This document shows positions 34,077-43,112 of a DNA stretch of 64,000 nt, in pieces. The notes below the pieces were generated by a model that did no database searches, was not told the origin of the DNA, and saw only the letters and a list, made by a program, of their open reading frames with translations. A program made the position numbers and the translations under genes. The first letter of the stretch is position 1. Each line of letters opens with the position of its first letter. The stretch comes from DASZVB01 sp035545855 (GTDB lineage: Bacteria > Myxococcota_A > Polyangia > Polyangiales > Polyangiaceae), in NCBI GenBank assembly GCA_035545855.1, contig DASZXK010000082.1, positions 37,939-101,938 of the forward strand, in the 5' to 3' direction.

Positions 34077-35093
34077 ATGAAACGCATCGCTCTCATCGTC
34101 GGCGCCGCGGGTTCCTTCGGCAGTGAAACGGCTCGCGCGCTCCTCCGCCACGGCTTCCAAGTCCGCGGCCTCGCCCGGAGCCCGGAGAAGGCTCGCGCGG
34201 CGGCCTCCTGGGTCGGAGACGTGGAATGGGTGAAGGGAGACGCCATGAACGCCGCGGACGTCCTGGCCGCGGCGGAGGGTGCGAGCGTCGTGGTCCACGG
34301 CGCGCACCCGCCGGGGTACCGCAACTGGAAGGGCCTCGCGCTGCCGATGCTCGAGAGCAGCATCGCCGCCGCGAAGGCCGTCGGGGCGCGCCTCGTGTTC
34401 CCCGGCACCCTCTACAACTTCGGTCCCGACGCGTTCCCGGTCGTGACGGAGTCCTCGCCGCAGCGTCCGCTGACGCGGAAGGGCGCGATCCGCGTCGCGA
34501 TGGAGCAGCGACTCGAGGAGGCGTCCCGGGACGGAGTCCGCGTGCTCATCGTTCGCGCCGGAGATTTCTTCGGTCCCCACACGGGCGGGGGGAGCTGGTT
34601 CAGCGCGGGGCTCGTCCGCCCCCGAAAGCCGCTCGGCGCGCTCATGTACCCCGAGTCGCCCGAAACGGGTCACGCCTGGGCGTACTTGCCGGACCTCGCG
34701 GAGACGATCGCGCGGCTCCTCGACCGAGAGCCGGAGCTCTCGACCTTCGAGCGCTTCCACTTCGGCGGACACTGGTTCGAGCGCGGCGTGGAGCTCGCTG
34801 AGCGGACGCGGGACGCGGCGGGCGTTCCGGCGGCGAAGATCCGGAAATTTCCCTGGTTTCTCATCGTGCTCCTCTCGCCGTTCGTGGAGACGTTCCGGGA
34901 GATGCTCGAGATGCGCTACCTGTGGAGCACGCCCGTGCGCCTCGGGAACGACAAGCTCGTGTCGTTCCTCCGGGAGAAGACGGGAGAGGCGGAGCCGCAC
35001 ACGGAGATCACGGTCGCGCTCCGGGAGACGCTCGAAGGTCTCGGCTGCTTGCCGCGCCGTCCGGACGGGCACGCAGCGTTCGGAACGGCGTGA
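34077..35093 (+). CDS. NAD(P)-dependent epimerase/dehydratase-like (extended/atypical SDR)
   Basis: 338 aa; AGGAG 8 nt before the ATG. IALIVGAAGSFGSETARALL is the Rossmann dinucleotide loop. VVHGAHPP and PGTLYNFGPDAFP are typical of NmrA/NAD-dependent epimerase-type SDRs; the usual YxxxK is replaced by a later pattern, so catalysis may differ. RLTRKG..RVAMEQRLEE resembles the substrate side. Probably reduces or senses NAD(P) and a small metabolite. Divergent from its likely LysR regulator. Confidence 0.85.
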   Translation: MKRIALIVGAAGSFGSETARALLRHGFQVRGLARSPEKARAAASWVGDVEWVKGDAMNAADVLAAAEGASVVVHGAHPPGYRNWKGLALPMLESSIAAAKAVGARLVFPGTLYNFGPDAFPVVTESSPQRPLTRKGAIRVAMEQRLEEASRDGVRVLIVRAGDFFGPHTGGGSWFSAGLVRPRKPLGALMYPESPETGHAWAYLPDLAETIARLLDREPELSTFERFHFGGHWFERGVELAERTRDAAGVPAAKIRKFPWFLIVLLSPFVETFREMLEMRYLWSTPVRLGNDKLVSFLREKTGEAEPHTEITVALRETLEGLGCLPRRPDGHAAFGTA

Positions 35094-35120
35094 GGATCTG
35101 CGCCGCGCTCGCGTGACGGG

Positions 35121-36704
35121 ATGACGAGAATTTTCTTTCCGTTGTCTCGAAGAAGCGTTCGTGGGAAACCGAAGGGCGTGGTGGGCCACTCGATCTTCCG
35201 GGCGTTCGCGATCGTCTCTCTCGCCTCCGTGCTGTACCCCGCGTGCAGCGTGGACGAGACTCACGCGGCGGGGCTCGCCCAGGCGTGTCACCTGAACACG
35301 GACTGCGACACGGGGCTCGTGTGCTCGGCAGGGCTCTGCCACGCTTCCTGCGAAGGCTCGCGAGACTGCCCGACCGGCGCCTCGTGCGTGCACACGGCTG
35401 AAGGGAACGTCTGCGAGCTCCCGGGCGATCCCGACGGCGGAGCTCCAGTGAACACCGGCGGCGACACGGGAAGCGGCGGCGCCGGGCCGGGCGGCAGATC
35501 GAGCGGCGGGGCCAAGGGCTCTGGCGGCGGCGCGGCCACGGGCGGTGAGAGCGGAACGGGCGGCGAGACGGCTGCGGGGGGCCAGGGCAACGGCGGGAGT
35601 GGAACCGGCGGGAACCCGTCGACCGGCGGCCAGAACGGCACCGGCGGCAGCGTCGGAAACGCGCCGTGGAACGCGGGCAACGTCGGAGCGTGCCAGGCCG
35701 GAGTGCCCGCCGAAGGCCAGCCCGCGGACGTCTCCACGCCGACGACCGTCGTGGGAGACGGCACGAAGGCGAGCTGCACGTACGCGGTGCTCGCTGCCGC
35801 CGTCGCGAAGGGCGGCATCATCACGTTCGACTGCGGCCCGGATCCGGTGACCATTTCCGTCACCTCGACGTTGAACGTGCCGACGAACGAGGACACCGTG
35901 ATCGACGGCGGACGCCTGGTCACGCTGGACGGCAACGGCACCACGCGCATCCTGAGCTTCGACAGCGGAAACTGGCAGGCGAACGAGCACCGGCTCACGC
36001 TCCAGCACCTCGCCCTCCAGAACGGGAAGACCACGCCCCAGGAAGCGATTCCGCCCGCGCCGGCGCCGTGCTCGCAGGGCTACAACGACGGCCAGGGCGG
36101 CGCCGTCTACATGAGGGACGGAAACCTCACCGTCGTGGATTGCATCTTCACGAACAACCGGGCTGCGGACCTGGGCCCCGACACCGGAGGGGGAGCCATC
36201 TACGTGCAGGGGAGCAAGCACGGCACCGTGATCGCGGGGAGCTCGTTCATCGGAAACGAGGCGGCGAACGGCGGCGGCCTCGGCGGCCTCTTCTGCGAGC
36301 ACCACGTCTACGATTCGCTCTTCCGGGACAACGTCGCGACCGGCAACGGCGCGAACAACAACGATCCGAACCAGTGCTCCGCGATGAACAACGGCCAGAA
36401 CGAGATCGGCTCCGGCGGCAACGGCGGCGGGCTCTACAGCGACGGCGTCGACGTGAACATCGTCCTCTGCGGCGACGAGATCGTGAACAACCAGGCCGGC
36501 ACGGGCGCGTTCGGAGGCGGGCTGTTCTTCACGAGCAACAACTTCGCGGGCACCCTGACGATGACGGACGTCACGATGACCGGAAACACCGGCGGCCACT
36601 GGACGAACGTCTCTCAGGGCAGCGTCACCAACGCCGGCACCGCCGTCGGCACGAACTGCAAGCAGATCTTCCTCTCGAACTCGACGCTCCAGGGCGTTCC
36701 CTAG
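35121..36704 (+). CDS. Lipoprotein with Cys-rich segment and right-handed beta-helix domain
   Basis: 527 aa. A long n-region is followed by AFAIVSLASVLYPAC, a lipobox; an alternative GTG at 35181 would shorten the n-region. Next are a Cys-rich segment (CHLNTDCDTGLVCSAGLC), an 80-residue Gly/Ser linker, and a beta-helix of repeated strands with Asn/Gly turns (GGAVYMRDGNLTVVDC, GGGAIYVQG, GGGLYSDGVDVNIVLCGDEIVNN, GGGLFFTSNN). The entrance ADVSTPTTVVGDGTK and TFDCGPDPVTI recur in the gene at 48330, so the two are paralogues. Beta-helices of this type (polymorphic outer-membrane or pectate-lyase-like) bind or cut polysaccharides; no catalytic set was seen. Confidence 0.8.
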   Translation: MTRIFFPLSRRSVRGKPKGVVGHSIFRAFAIVSLASVLYPACSVDETHAAGLAQACHLNTDCDTGLVCSAGLCHASCEGSRDCPTGASCVHTAEGNVCELPGDPDGGAPVNTGGDTGSGGAGPGGRSSGGAKGSGGGAATGGESGTGGETAAGGQGNGGSGTGGNPSTGGQNGTGGSVGNAPWNAGNVGACQAGVPAEGQPADVSTPTTVVGDGTKASCTYAVLAAAVAKGGIITFDCGPDPVTISVTSTLNVPTNEDTVIDGGRLVTLDGNGTTRILSFDSGNWQANEHRLTLQHLALQNGKTTPQEAIPPAPAPCSQGYNDGQGGAVYMRDGNLTVVDCIFTNNRAADLGPDTGGGAIYVQGSKHGTVIAGSSFIGNEAANGGGLGGLFCEHHVYDSLFRDNVATGNGANNNDPNQCSAMNNGQNEIGSGGNGGGLYSDGVDVNIVLCGDEIVNNQAGTGAFGGGLFFTSNNFAGTLTMTDVTMTGNTGGHWTNVSQGSVTNAGTAVGTNCKQIFLSNSTLQGVP

Positions 36705-36708
36705 CCCG

Positions 36709-36731
36709 GGCTCGCGGGACCGCGGGAGCCG
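36709..36731. terminator. Hairpin between convergent genes
   Basis: GGCTC at 36710-36714 pairs with GAGCC downstream around a GC-rich centre, flanked by further CCCGGG blocks. It lies in the 70-bp gap between the beta-helix gene (+) and the YciI gene (-), so it could terminate both. There is no T tract. Confidence 0.3.
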
Positions 36732-36774
36732 GGGCCCGGGCTCCTCGACCCCGCGTCGAACGCTCGAGCGCCGT

Positions 36775-37074
36775 TCACGGTCCGCTTCCTTCCACCCGCT
36801 TCGGAATGTCCTTCGCGCGCTGGCTCGCGCGAAACTCGACGACGCGGAACTCCGCGAGCCCGCGCGAGCAGAACGGATCCGTTCGCATGAGCGCTTCCAC
36901 GTCCTCCTTGCTCTTCCCGAGGGCGAGGATGACGCCCCCGTCCCGGGGGATCTTCCTGCCCGAGATCAGGAACGTGCCCGCGGCGTAGTGCTCGTTCAGA
37001 AAGGCGACGTGCGCCTTCATCGCGGCGTCGATTTCCGCGAGGGGCGCCTTGTAGGTGAGCTCGATGACGAACAT
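36775..37074 (-). CDS. YciI-like protein
   Basis: 99 aa, the typical length. MFVIELTYKAPLAEIDAAMKAHVAFLNEHYAAG is the YciI N-terminus with its His (AHVAFL). SGRKIPRDGGVILALG and DPFCSRGLAEFRVVEF are the remaining strand and DPF-type elements. The fold is a ferredoxin-like dimer; members may be small catalytic or ligand-binding proteins of unresolved function. A -10-like TAGACC stands 6 nt before the ATG. It is divergent from the histidine kinase gene at 37168. Confidence 0.9.
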   Translation of the reverse strand: MFVIELTYKAPLAEIDAAMKAHVAFLNEHYAAGTFLISGRKIPRDGGVILALGKSKEDVEALMRTDPFCSRGLAEFRVVEFRASQRAKDIPKRVEGSGP

Positions 37075-37080
37075 GTGCCG

Positions 37081-37086
37081 GGTCTA
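37081..37086 (-). promoter_or_regulatory. -10-like hexamer TAGACC 6 nt before the YciI start
   Basis: Read on the minus strand, TAGACC is 6 nt before the ATG at 37074. It is the weakest hexamer of this set because the last base is C. Confidence 0.25.
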
Positions 37087-37167
37087 GCAGCAGCCGGCCG
37101 GCGCGTCGCCGGCGGCGGCGGAGCGGGAGCGGCGGGCCTCGTGATATCCTTCGTCCGAAGGGGCATC

Positions 37168-39141
37168 GTGACGACGAGCCACGACAGCGACGGACGGCGT
37201 CTCGAGCCGCCGCGGGAAGAGCGCTCTCGCCTGGAGCGGCAGCTCGCCGCGGCGCAGGCAATCACCCACCTCGGGAGCTGGGAGTGGGACATCCAGACCA
37301 ACGTGGTCCAGTGGTCGGACGAGCTCTACCGGATCTACGGGCTCGAGCCGCACTCGGTCGAGATCACGTTCGAGTCCTTCCTCTCCCGGCTCCATCCGGA
37401 CGATCGAGACCGCGTCCAGCGGGAGGTCGGGCTGGCGCTCGCGGGAGGCGGCGGCACCTTTGCCTATCCCGAGCGCATCATCCGGCCGGACGGCTCCGTC
37501 CGGTACATCGAGACGGCCGGCGAGGTGCAGCGGGACGACGCGGGACTCGTCACGGGCCTTCTCGGGACCTGCCGAGACGTGACGGACGATCGCAAGCGGG
37601 AGCACGCTCTCGCGCTCCACACGGACATCGTCGAGAAGATCCAGATCGGCATCGCGGTCTGGTCCGTGGAAAATGGCCCCGACGACGCCCGGCTCGTCGC
37701 GTGGAATCCGGCGTCCGAGCGCCTCGCGCGGGTGGATCTCCGCCCCATGGTCGGAAAAGCGTTGGGGGACATTCTCCCGTTCGCCGCGGGCGGCAAGCTC
37801 GAGGCGCTGATCCGCGACGTCGCCATCGACGGGCAGGATCGGGAAGCCGTCGTGGAAGGGTCGCGGGATCCGTCGAATCCCACGCGCTCCGTCTCGTTCA
37901 AGGCGTTCGCGCTGCCGGACCGGTGCGTCGGCACGGCCGTGGAAGACATCACGGCGCAGACGCTCGCGAAGTGGATGGCGCGAGCCGAGCAGCGCATCTT
38001 CGAGCTCATCGCGGAGGGAGCGCCGCTCTCCGCCGTCCTCGAGAAGCTCGCCTCCGCCATCGAGGAGCAATCGCCCGCGACGCTCGTCTCCATCATGCTC
38101 ATGGAGCCCGACGGCGTCCGCGTTCGCGTCGGGGCGGCGCCGCGACTTCCCCGGTCCTTCTGCGACGCGCTGAACGGGCTGCCCATCGGACCGACGGCCG
38201 GCTCCTGCGGTACGGCGGCGTTCCTCCGCAAGACGGTCATCGTGACGGACATCGAGTCCGACGAACTCTGGAAAGACTACCGCGAGCTCGCGCGCGCGGC
38301 GTCGCTTCGCGCGTGCTGGTCGACCCCCATCTTCGCCATCGACGGACACGTGCTCGGGACCTTCGCGATGTACTACCGCGAACCGCGCTCACCCGTGCCG
38401 GAGGACTTCGTGCGGACGGCGCGGGCGACGCACATCGCGAGCATCGCCATCGAAAGACGACAGATGGAAGACGAGCTCCGCGCTCTCTCGGGGCACCTGC
38501 AGAAGGTCCGGGAAGAGGAGCGGACGGGCATCGCTCGCGTCATTCACGACGATCTCGGTCAGGCTCTCACCGCGCTCAAGATGGAGCTCGCGTGGGTGAC
38601 GCGCCGCGCGCGCGCAGGCGAGGTGTCCCCGGAGTCCCTGGCGGAGAAGATGACGGAGGCCGCGGGTTCGGTGGATTCCATCATCGACCGGGTGCGCCGC
38701 ATCTCGTCGGAGCTCAGGCCCGGCATCCTGGACGACCTCGGTCTCGTCCCCGCGCTCGAGTGGCAAGGTCAGGAATTCCAGCGCCGGAGCGGGACGACGT
38801 GCCTCGTGACGACGCGCGTCCCGGACGGCACCGTGATCGGGCAGGCGGAGGCGACGGCGCTCTTCCGCATCTTCCAGGAGGCGCTCACGAACGTCGCCCG
38901 CCACGGGGAAGCGTCGAGCGTGGAGGTCCGTCTGGACGTCGTCCGTGGCGAAGCCGTCCTCGAGGTGGAGGACGACGGCAAGGGCATCGAGCCGCCCGCC
39001 ATCGCGAGCCCCGAGTCGCTCGGCCTCGTGGGGATCCGGGAGCGGGCCCGCGCCCTCGGAGGCGACGCGCGCGTGAGCCGCGGGCCGTCTCGGGGGACCA
39101 TCGTCTCCGTGAAGATCCCGCTCTCCGGGGTGGCGCGATGA
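37168..39141 (+). CDS. Cytoplasmic PAS/GAF sensor histidine kinase (HisKA_3/NarX-type)
   Basis: 657 aa from the GTG at 37168, which has AAGGGG 5 nt upstream. Domains in order: a PAS fold (ITHLGSWEWDIQTNVVQWSDELYRIYG, about 30-150); a second PAS-like segment (about 160-270); a GAF domain (about 280-430, GLPIGPTAGSCGTAAFLRK); and a HisKA_3 dimerisation domain with the phosphorylated His in ARVIHDDLGQ. The HATPase that follows has EALTNVARHG (N box), DDGKGI and GLVGIRERARALGG (G boxes). There are no membrane helices. The stop overlaps the next gene by ATGA, so it signals to that NarL-type regulator. Confidence 0.95.
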   Translation: MTTSHDSDGRRLEPPREERSRLERQLAAAQAITHLGSWEWDIQTNVVQWSDELYRIYGLEPHSVEITFESFLSRLHPDDRDRVQREVGLALAGGGGTFAYPERIIRPDGSVRYIETAGEVQRDDAGLVTGLLGTCRDVTDDRKREHALALHTDIVEKIQIGIAVWSVENGPDDARLVAWNPASERLARVDLRPMVGKALGDILPFAAGGKLEALIRDVAIDGQDREAVVEGSRDPSNPTRSVSFKAFALPDRCVGTAVEDITAQTLAKWMARAEQRIFELIAEGAPLSAVLEKLASAIEEQSPATLVSIMLMEPDGVRVRVGAAPRLPRSFCDALNGLPIGPTAGSCGTAAFLRKTVIVTDIESDELWKDYRELARAASLRACWSTPIFAIDGHVLGTFAMYYREPRSPVPEDFVRTARATHIASIAIERRQMEDELRALSGHLQKVREEERTGIARVIHDDLGQALTALKMELAWVTRRARAGEVSPESLAEKMTEAAGSVDSIIDRVRRISSELRPGILDDLGLVPALEWQGQEFQRRSGTTCLVTTRVPDGTVIGQAEATALFRIFQEALTNVARHGEASSVEVRLDVVRGEAVLEVEDDGKGIEPPAIASPESLGLVGIRERARALGGDARVSRGPSRGTIVSVKIPLSGVAR

Positions 39142-39770
39142 TCCAGGTGCTCATCGCCGACGACCACGTCGTCGTCCGGAAGGGGCTCCGGCAGATCCTC
39201 TCCGAGGTGCCGGACATCGTCGTCGGGGGCGAGGCCGAGAGCGTGGAGGAGGTGATGGCCCTCGTACGCCGCGAAGCGTGGAGCGTCGCCATCCTCGACA
39301 TCAAGCTGAAGGGCGGAAGCGGGCTCGATCTCGTCCCCCGGATCCGGAAGGAGCGTCCGGGTCTCCCCGTGCTGATCCTCACCGTGTATCCCGAGGATCA
39401 GTACGCCGTTCGCGCCATCCGTGCCGGCGCGGCCGGCTTCCTGACGAAGGAGAGCGCGACGGAGAAGCTCATCGAGGCCGTCCGGAAGGTCGCGTCCGGC
39501 GGCCGCTACGTGAGTCCCGAGGTCGCGGAGACGCTTGCTTCCGTCCTCGCTGGAGAGTCGGGGGGAGAGCCCCACGAACGGCTCACGGATCGCGAGTTCG
39601 AGATCTTGAAGATGCTCGGGAGCGGCCAGACGGTTTCCGAGATCGCGACGACCCTCGGCCTCAGCGTCAAGACCGTGAGCACGCATCGAACGCGGATCCT
39701 CGGGAAGATGAACCTCCGCACGAACGCCGAGCTGATGCGGTACGCGATGCAGGCCAAGCTCGTGGAGTAG
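39138..39770 (+). CDS. NarL/FixJ-type response regulator
   Basis: 210 aa; its ATG overlaps the kinase stop. The receiver domain has IADDHVVVRKGL (acidic pocket), AILDIKLKGGSG (phosphorylated Asp in LDI), LTVYPEDQY (Thr) and FLTKESA (Lys). A GerE/LuxR helix-turn-helix follows: LTDREFEILKMLGSGQTVSEIATTLGLSVKTVSTHRTRI. It acts as a DNA-binding output of the upstream kinase. Confidence 0.96.
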   Translation: MIQVLIADDHVVVRKGLRQILSEVPDIVVGGEAESVEEVMALVRREAWSVAILDIKLKGGSGLDLVPRIRKERPGLPVLILTVYPEDQYAVRAIRAGAAGFLTKESATEKLIEAVRKVASGGRYVSPEVAETLASVLAGESGGEPHERLTDREFEILKMLGSGQTVSEIATTLGLSVKTVSTHRTRILGKMNLRTNAELMRYAMQAKLVE

Positions 39771-39867
39771 GACGAACACCTACGGACCGCTTCCGCATCG
39801 TCCGACGCCCGGACGCCACGGACGCCGACGGCGGGCGCGGCGCGCGGGCAGCAGACTCGGTAGCACG

Positions 39868-41286
39868 ATGTCGAACCAAGCCGACGTGCACCGGAGAATC
39901 TTCGAATCTGCCGTGGACCCCATCGTGGTCGTCGGGACCGATGGGGCGTTCCTCGATGCGAACCGCGCCGCGCGGGAGACGGGCCTCGTCGAGGACGCGG
40001 TCCGTCAGGTGGCGCTCCGGAAGCTCTCCACGGACGACGTCAGCCTCGTCGACCGGACGGGGACGACGCGGGTCTTCGTCCCCATGGAGCAGCGAGTGGG
40101 CGCGACTCACGTGTTCACGTACCGTGACGTGACGGCTCTCCGCGCCGCGGAGGAGGCCCTCGCCCACGGCCGGCGCATCGAGTCACTCGGGCACGTCACG
40201 ATCGGAGCCGTCCACGACTTCGCGAACCTGCTGACGCCGATCCTCTGCGCGGCGTCGCTCCTTCGCGGGGCGTCCGCCGACCCGGCGCAGGTCGAGCAGC
40301 TCGCCGGCGAGATCCACGGCGCGGCCGAGCGCGCCGCCGGCCTCGTGGAGCAGCTCATGAGCTTCTCCAGGCGGCGCCCCGCCCAGATCCAGCGGGTGGA
40401 CGCGAACGCGACCCTCCTCGCGCTCCGCCCGCTCCTCGTCCGCGCCCTACCCGAGGCGATCACGCTCGAGCTCGCGCTCGGGGAAGGCTCGCTTCCGGTG
40501 CGCGTCGACCGGAGTCGCTTCGAGACGGCCATCCTGAATCTGGTCACGAACGCCCGCGACGCGATGCCCCGCGGCGGCAAGATCGTCATCAGCACCGGCA
40601 TCGACGAGTCCGCCGGGAGCGGCTCCGCGTTCGTCTCCGTGGCGGACGACGGAGACGGCATGACCGCGGAGGTCCACGCCCGCGTCTTCGACGAGTTCTT
40701 CACGACCAAGCCCCCCGGCCGTGGCACGGGGCTCGGGCTCCCCGCGGTGCAGGCGTTCGTGGTTGCCTCGGGCGGCCACCTCACGATCGACAGCGCGCTC
40801 GAGCGCGGGACGAACGTCCGCCTCTTCCTCCCGCCGGACGATTCGCCGCGGGAGCCCGTCACCGTCGCTCCGCCGTCGAGACAGGACGTCCGCGGCGGCC
40901 GCGAGCGGATCGTCATCGTGGAGGACGACGAGAGCGTCCGGCGCAGCCTGCGGGTCGTGCTCGAGGAGCGCGGGTACGGCGTCGTCGAGGCATCCTCCCC
41001 GGGCGTCGCGCTCGAGCTGGTGCGCGGCGGCGACGTCGACATCGTGATCATCGATCGCGTGCTCCGGAAGGGCAGCGGGGCGACACTCGCGCGGAGCGTC
41101 CGGGCGGCGTCTCCCCGGACCCAGGTCCTGCTCGTCTCCGGCCACGTCGACCTCGAGCAGGACGTCGACGACCTGCCGTTCCTCGCGAAGCCGATCGATC
41201 GCGCGACCCTGCTGAGGCGCGTCCGCGCCGTCCTCGACCAGCCGTCGCTCGGGACCTCGGCGCCGCCCCCGAGCACTCGGCCGTGA
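39868..41286 (+). CDS. Soluble hybrid histidine kinase with C-terminal receiver
   Basis: 472 aa. It starts with a short PAS domain (ESAVDPIVVVGTDGAFLDANRAA). The kinase core has H in GAVHDFANLLTPI, a variant of the usual HDFNNLL. The HATPase has LVTNARDAM, DDGDGM and GTGLGLPAVQAFV. The receiver domain at the C-terminus has VEDDESVRRSL, VIIDRVLRKGSG (phospho-Asp) and LVSG, FLAKP. This is the style of orphan cytoplasmic hybrid kinases common in myxobacteria. Upstream gap 97 bp. A candidate partner is the adjacent kinase/regulator pair, but nothing here proves it. Confidence 0.93.
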   Translation: MSNQADVHRRIFESAVDPIVVVGTDGAFLDANRAARETGLVEDAVRQVALRKLSTDDVSLVDRTGTTRVFVPMEQRVGATHVFTYRDVTALRAAEEALAHGRRIESLGHVTIGAVHDFANLLTPILCAASLLRGASADPAQVEQLAGEIHGAAERAAGLVEQLMSFSRRRPAQIQRVDANATLLALRPLLVRALPEAITLELALGEGSLPVRVDRSRFETAILNLVTNARDAMPRGGKIVISTGIDESAGSGSAFVSVADDGDGMTAEVHARVFDEFFTTKPPGRGTGLGLPAVQAFVVASGGHLTIDSALERGTNVRLFLPPDDSPREPVTVAPPSRQDVRGGRERIVIVEDDESVRRSLRVVLEERGYGVVEASSPGVALELVRGGDVDIVIIDRVLRKGSGATLARSVRAASPRTQVLLVSGHVDLEQDVDDLPFLAKPIDRATLLRRVRAVLDQPSLGTSAPPPSTRP

Positions 41287-41359
41287 GCGCGCGGGAGAAT
41301 CGGGAACGCTCGAGAGTCGAAGGCCCGATCCCACCGGGCCCACCCGGACGGAGAGCGGG

Positions 41360-41365
41360 TATACT
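41360..41365 (+). promoter_or_regulatory. -10-like hexamer TATACT 7 nt before a TTG start
   Basis: TATACT is a near-perfect -10, rare in this GC-rich sequence. It is followed by 7 nt and a TTG that begins a well-formed signal peptide. Confidence 0.5.
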
Positions 41366-41372
41366 GCGCCGG

Positions 41373-42608
41373 TTGTCGACCTTTCCTGCGTCTCGCGTTC
41401 ACCGATCGTTCCGTCTCGCGCAGCGTCCGCTTTCCTGGTGCGCGCTCTGCCTGAGCCTGTCGGGTGCGGGCACTGCCCTGGGGCAAACGACCGAGCCGGC
41501 GCCCCCTCCCGCTCCGGCTCCTCCGGCCGCGGACACTCCGCCGCCACCGGCCGCGCCTCCCGCGGAGCCGGCGCCCCCGACTCCGCCGCCGCCCGCCGCA
41601 CCCGCGCCCGCCGCTCCGCCCGCCGAGGCGCCGGCGCCGACGCCCGCGCCCGCTCCGCCCGCGCCCGTTTCGCCCGCGCCCGCTCCGTCCGCGGCCGCTC
41701 CGTCCGCGGCCGCTCCGGCACCTCCTCCGAAGAAGGAGGTCGGTGCGGCGGCCGTCACGCTCGACGAAACGCCGGAGGCGCCGCCGCCGGGCAGACCCCC
41801 GAAGCCGCACAAGAAGAAGAAGCGCGTCGCGCCGAAGCCCGCGCCCGCGGCGGCGGGCCCCGCCCCCGTCGCCGCCACGCCGACGCGCGCTCCCGCAAAT
41901 ACGGAAGAGGGCGACGAAGGAACCGACGAGGAAGAGAAGCCGGCGGACGAGGGAAAGAAGCCCGACGACAAAGCGGACGACTCCGACGACGGCGACGGGA
42001 TCTTCGGCCCGTTCCGCATCGGCGTCCTCGTGGGCACCGGCCTTCCGAGCATCCTGAGCTTCGGCGGCATGATCAAGCTCACGCGCTTCTTCGGCGCGGG
42101 GCTCAACGTCGGGCTCATCCCCGCGGTTCAGGTTTCGCTCTACGGCGACGCCGAGCTCTCGTACCAGGAGTACGACCTCTACGGACGCCTGTTTCCGTTC
42201 GGCGGAAACCTCTTCGTCGGCGCCGGAGTCGGCTACGCGACGATGACCGGCAGCTTCAAGGGGAAGGCGGATACGAGCGGCATCAAGGGGCTGCCCCCGG
42301 GCGTGACGCTGCCGAACCCGCTCGCCATCGACAGCGAGGGTTCGGTCCGGACGCTCGTGCTCACGCCGACCGTCGGCCTGATGCACACGTTCGGCTCGGG
42401 GTTCACGCTCGGATTCGACGTGGGCGCGCAGGTCCCGATTGCGCCGAGCCAGGTCGAGTTCAAGACGACCGTCTCGGCTCCCGGACCTTCGCAGCAGTAC
42501 GTGAACGACCTCGTGAAGGCGAACGACAAGAAGGTCCGGGACACCCTCGACACGATCGGCCGCACGATCGTGCCGACGCTGAACCTCCGCCTCGGCTGGT
42601 TGCTCTAG
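41373..42608 (+). CDS. Pro/Ala-rich protein with C-terminal outer-membrane beta-barrel
   Basis: 411 aa from a TTG at 41373. This start was chosen because it sits 7 nt after a near-perfect -10 and gives a signal peptide ending TALGQ; the longer GTG at 41283 overlaps the upstream stop but carries a useless 30-residue n-region. After the signal comes about 80 residues of Pro/Ala, then basic and acidic stretches (KPHKKKKRVAPK; EEGDEGTDEEEKPADEGKK). The last 200 residues alternate in a beta-barrel pattern and end LNLRLGWLL. The Pro/Ala region probably spans the periplasm or binds the wall. Function unknown; the kinase genes upstream may not be related. Confidence 0.7.
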   Translation: MSTFPASRVHRSFRLAQRPLSWCALCLSLSGAGTALGQTTEPAPPPAPAPPAADTPPPPAAPPAEPAPPTPPPPAAPAPAAPPAEAPAPTPAPAPPAPVSPAPAPSAAAPSAAAPAPPPKKEVGAAAVTLDETPEAPPPGRPPKPHKKKKRVAPKPAPAAAGPAPVAATPTRAPANTEEGDEGTDEEEKPADEGKKPDDKADDSDDGDGIFGPFRIGVLVGTGLPSILSFGGMIKLTRFFGAGLNVGLIPAVQVSLYGDAELSYQEYDLYGRLFPFGGNLFVGAGVGYATMTGSFKGKADTSGIKGLPPGVTLPNPLAIDSEGSVRTLVLTPTVGLMHTFGSGFTLGFDVGAQVPIAPSQVEFKTTVSAPGPSQQYVNDLVKANDKKVRDTLDTIGRTIVPTLNLRLGWLL

Positions 42609-42621
42609 CGATCCGCTTCCA

Positions 42622-43086
42622 TCAGGGAAGCAGCGGCCGATAGAGCTCCGTCTGCCATTTCCCGGGCTCCGAACCGGACTCCGGCCCGACCGCGTAGATC
42701 TCCCAGAGATCCGGCGCCGCGCGGTGCCCGCTCTTCTCGATCCACTGCATGAGCTCGCCCCAGCCGTCGCCGAGGCCTTCGTAGCCACCGCGGTAGGTGG
42801 TCCTCGCGACGCGACGCGCGGGGAGCTCGCCGCCCGTGACCCGGCCCACGGGCTTCACCGGTTTCGTCACGGGCACGCCGATCTCGAAATCCCAGAACGC
42901 GGGATCCATCTTCGAGTGGTGCGTGAACCACGCCCCGGGTGCGGCGATGCCTTGCGCTTCGACGGCAGCGCGAAGCTCCGCGATGCCCGGGCCCATCTCC
43001 TTCCGGATGGCGTCCTTCGGGATGTGGAGGTGGATGACGGCGCAGAGCCGGGGCTCGGTCTCGATGATTTCGGGCGTGTCGATCAT
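42622..43086 (-). CDS. GyrI-like/AraC effector-binding domain protein
   Basis: 154 aa. The ATG at 43086 starts the domain. Segments such as WFTHHSKMDPAFWDFEIGVPV, PARRVARTTYRGGYEGLGDGWGELMQWIE and WEIYAVGPESG are the signature of the GyrI-like small-molecule-binding fold (SOUL-like), as found in the C-terminus of AraC regulators, here as a stand-alone domain. It lies in an operon with ArsR and AHSA1-type genes. Probably binds a small ligand; identity unknown. Confidence 0.88.
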   Translation of the reverse strand: MIDTPEIIETEPRLCAVIHLHIPKDAIRKEMGPGIAELRAAVEAQGIAAPGAWFTHHSKMDPAFWDFEIGVPVTKPVKPVGRVTGGELPARRVARTTYRGGYEGLGDGWGELMQWIEKSGHRAAPDLWEIYAVGPESGSEPGKWQTELYRPLLP

Positions 43087-43112
43087 GGTTCGGATCTCCT
43101 GCTTTCTCCGGC

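Noticed and set aside
31689..36599. Very long open frame on the minus strand (over 1600 codons)
   Set aside because: It runs opposite several well-supported genes (BNR lipoprotein, SDR, beta-helix), is Arg/Ala/Pro-rich and shows no domain. It reflects the strong GC3 bias, which removes stop codons in the antisense frame.
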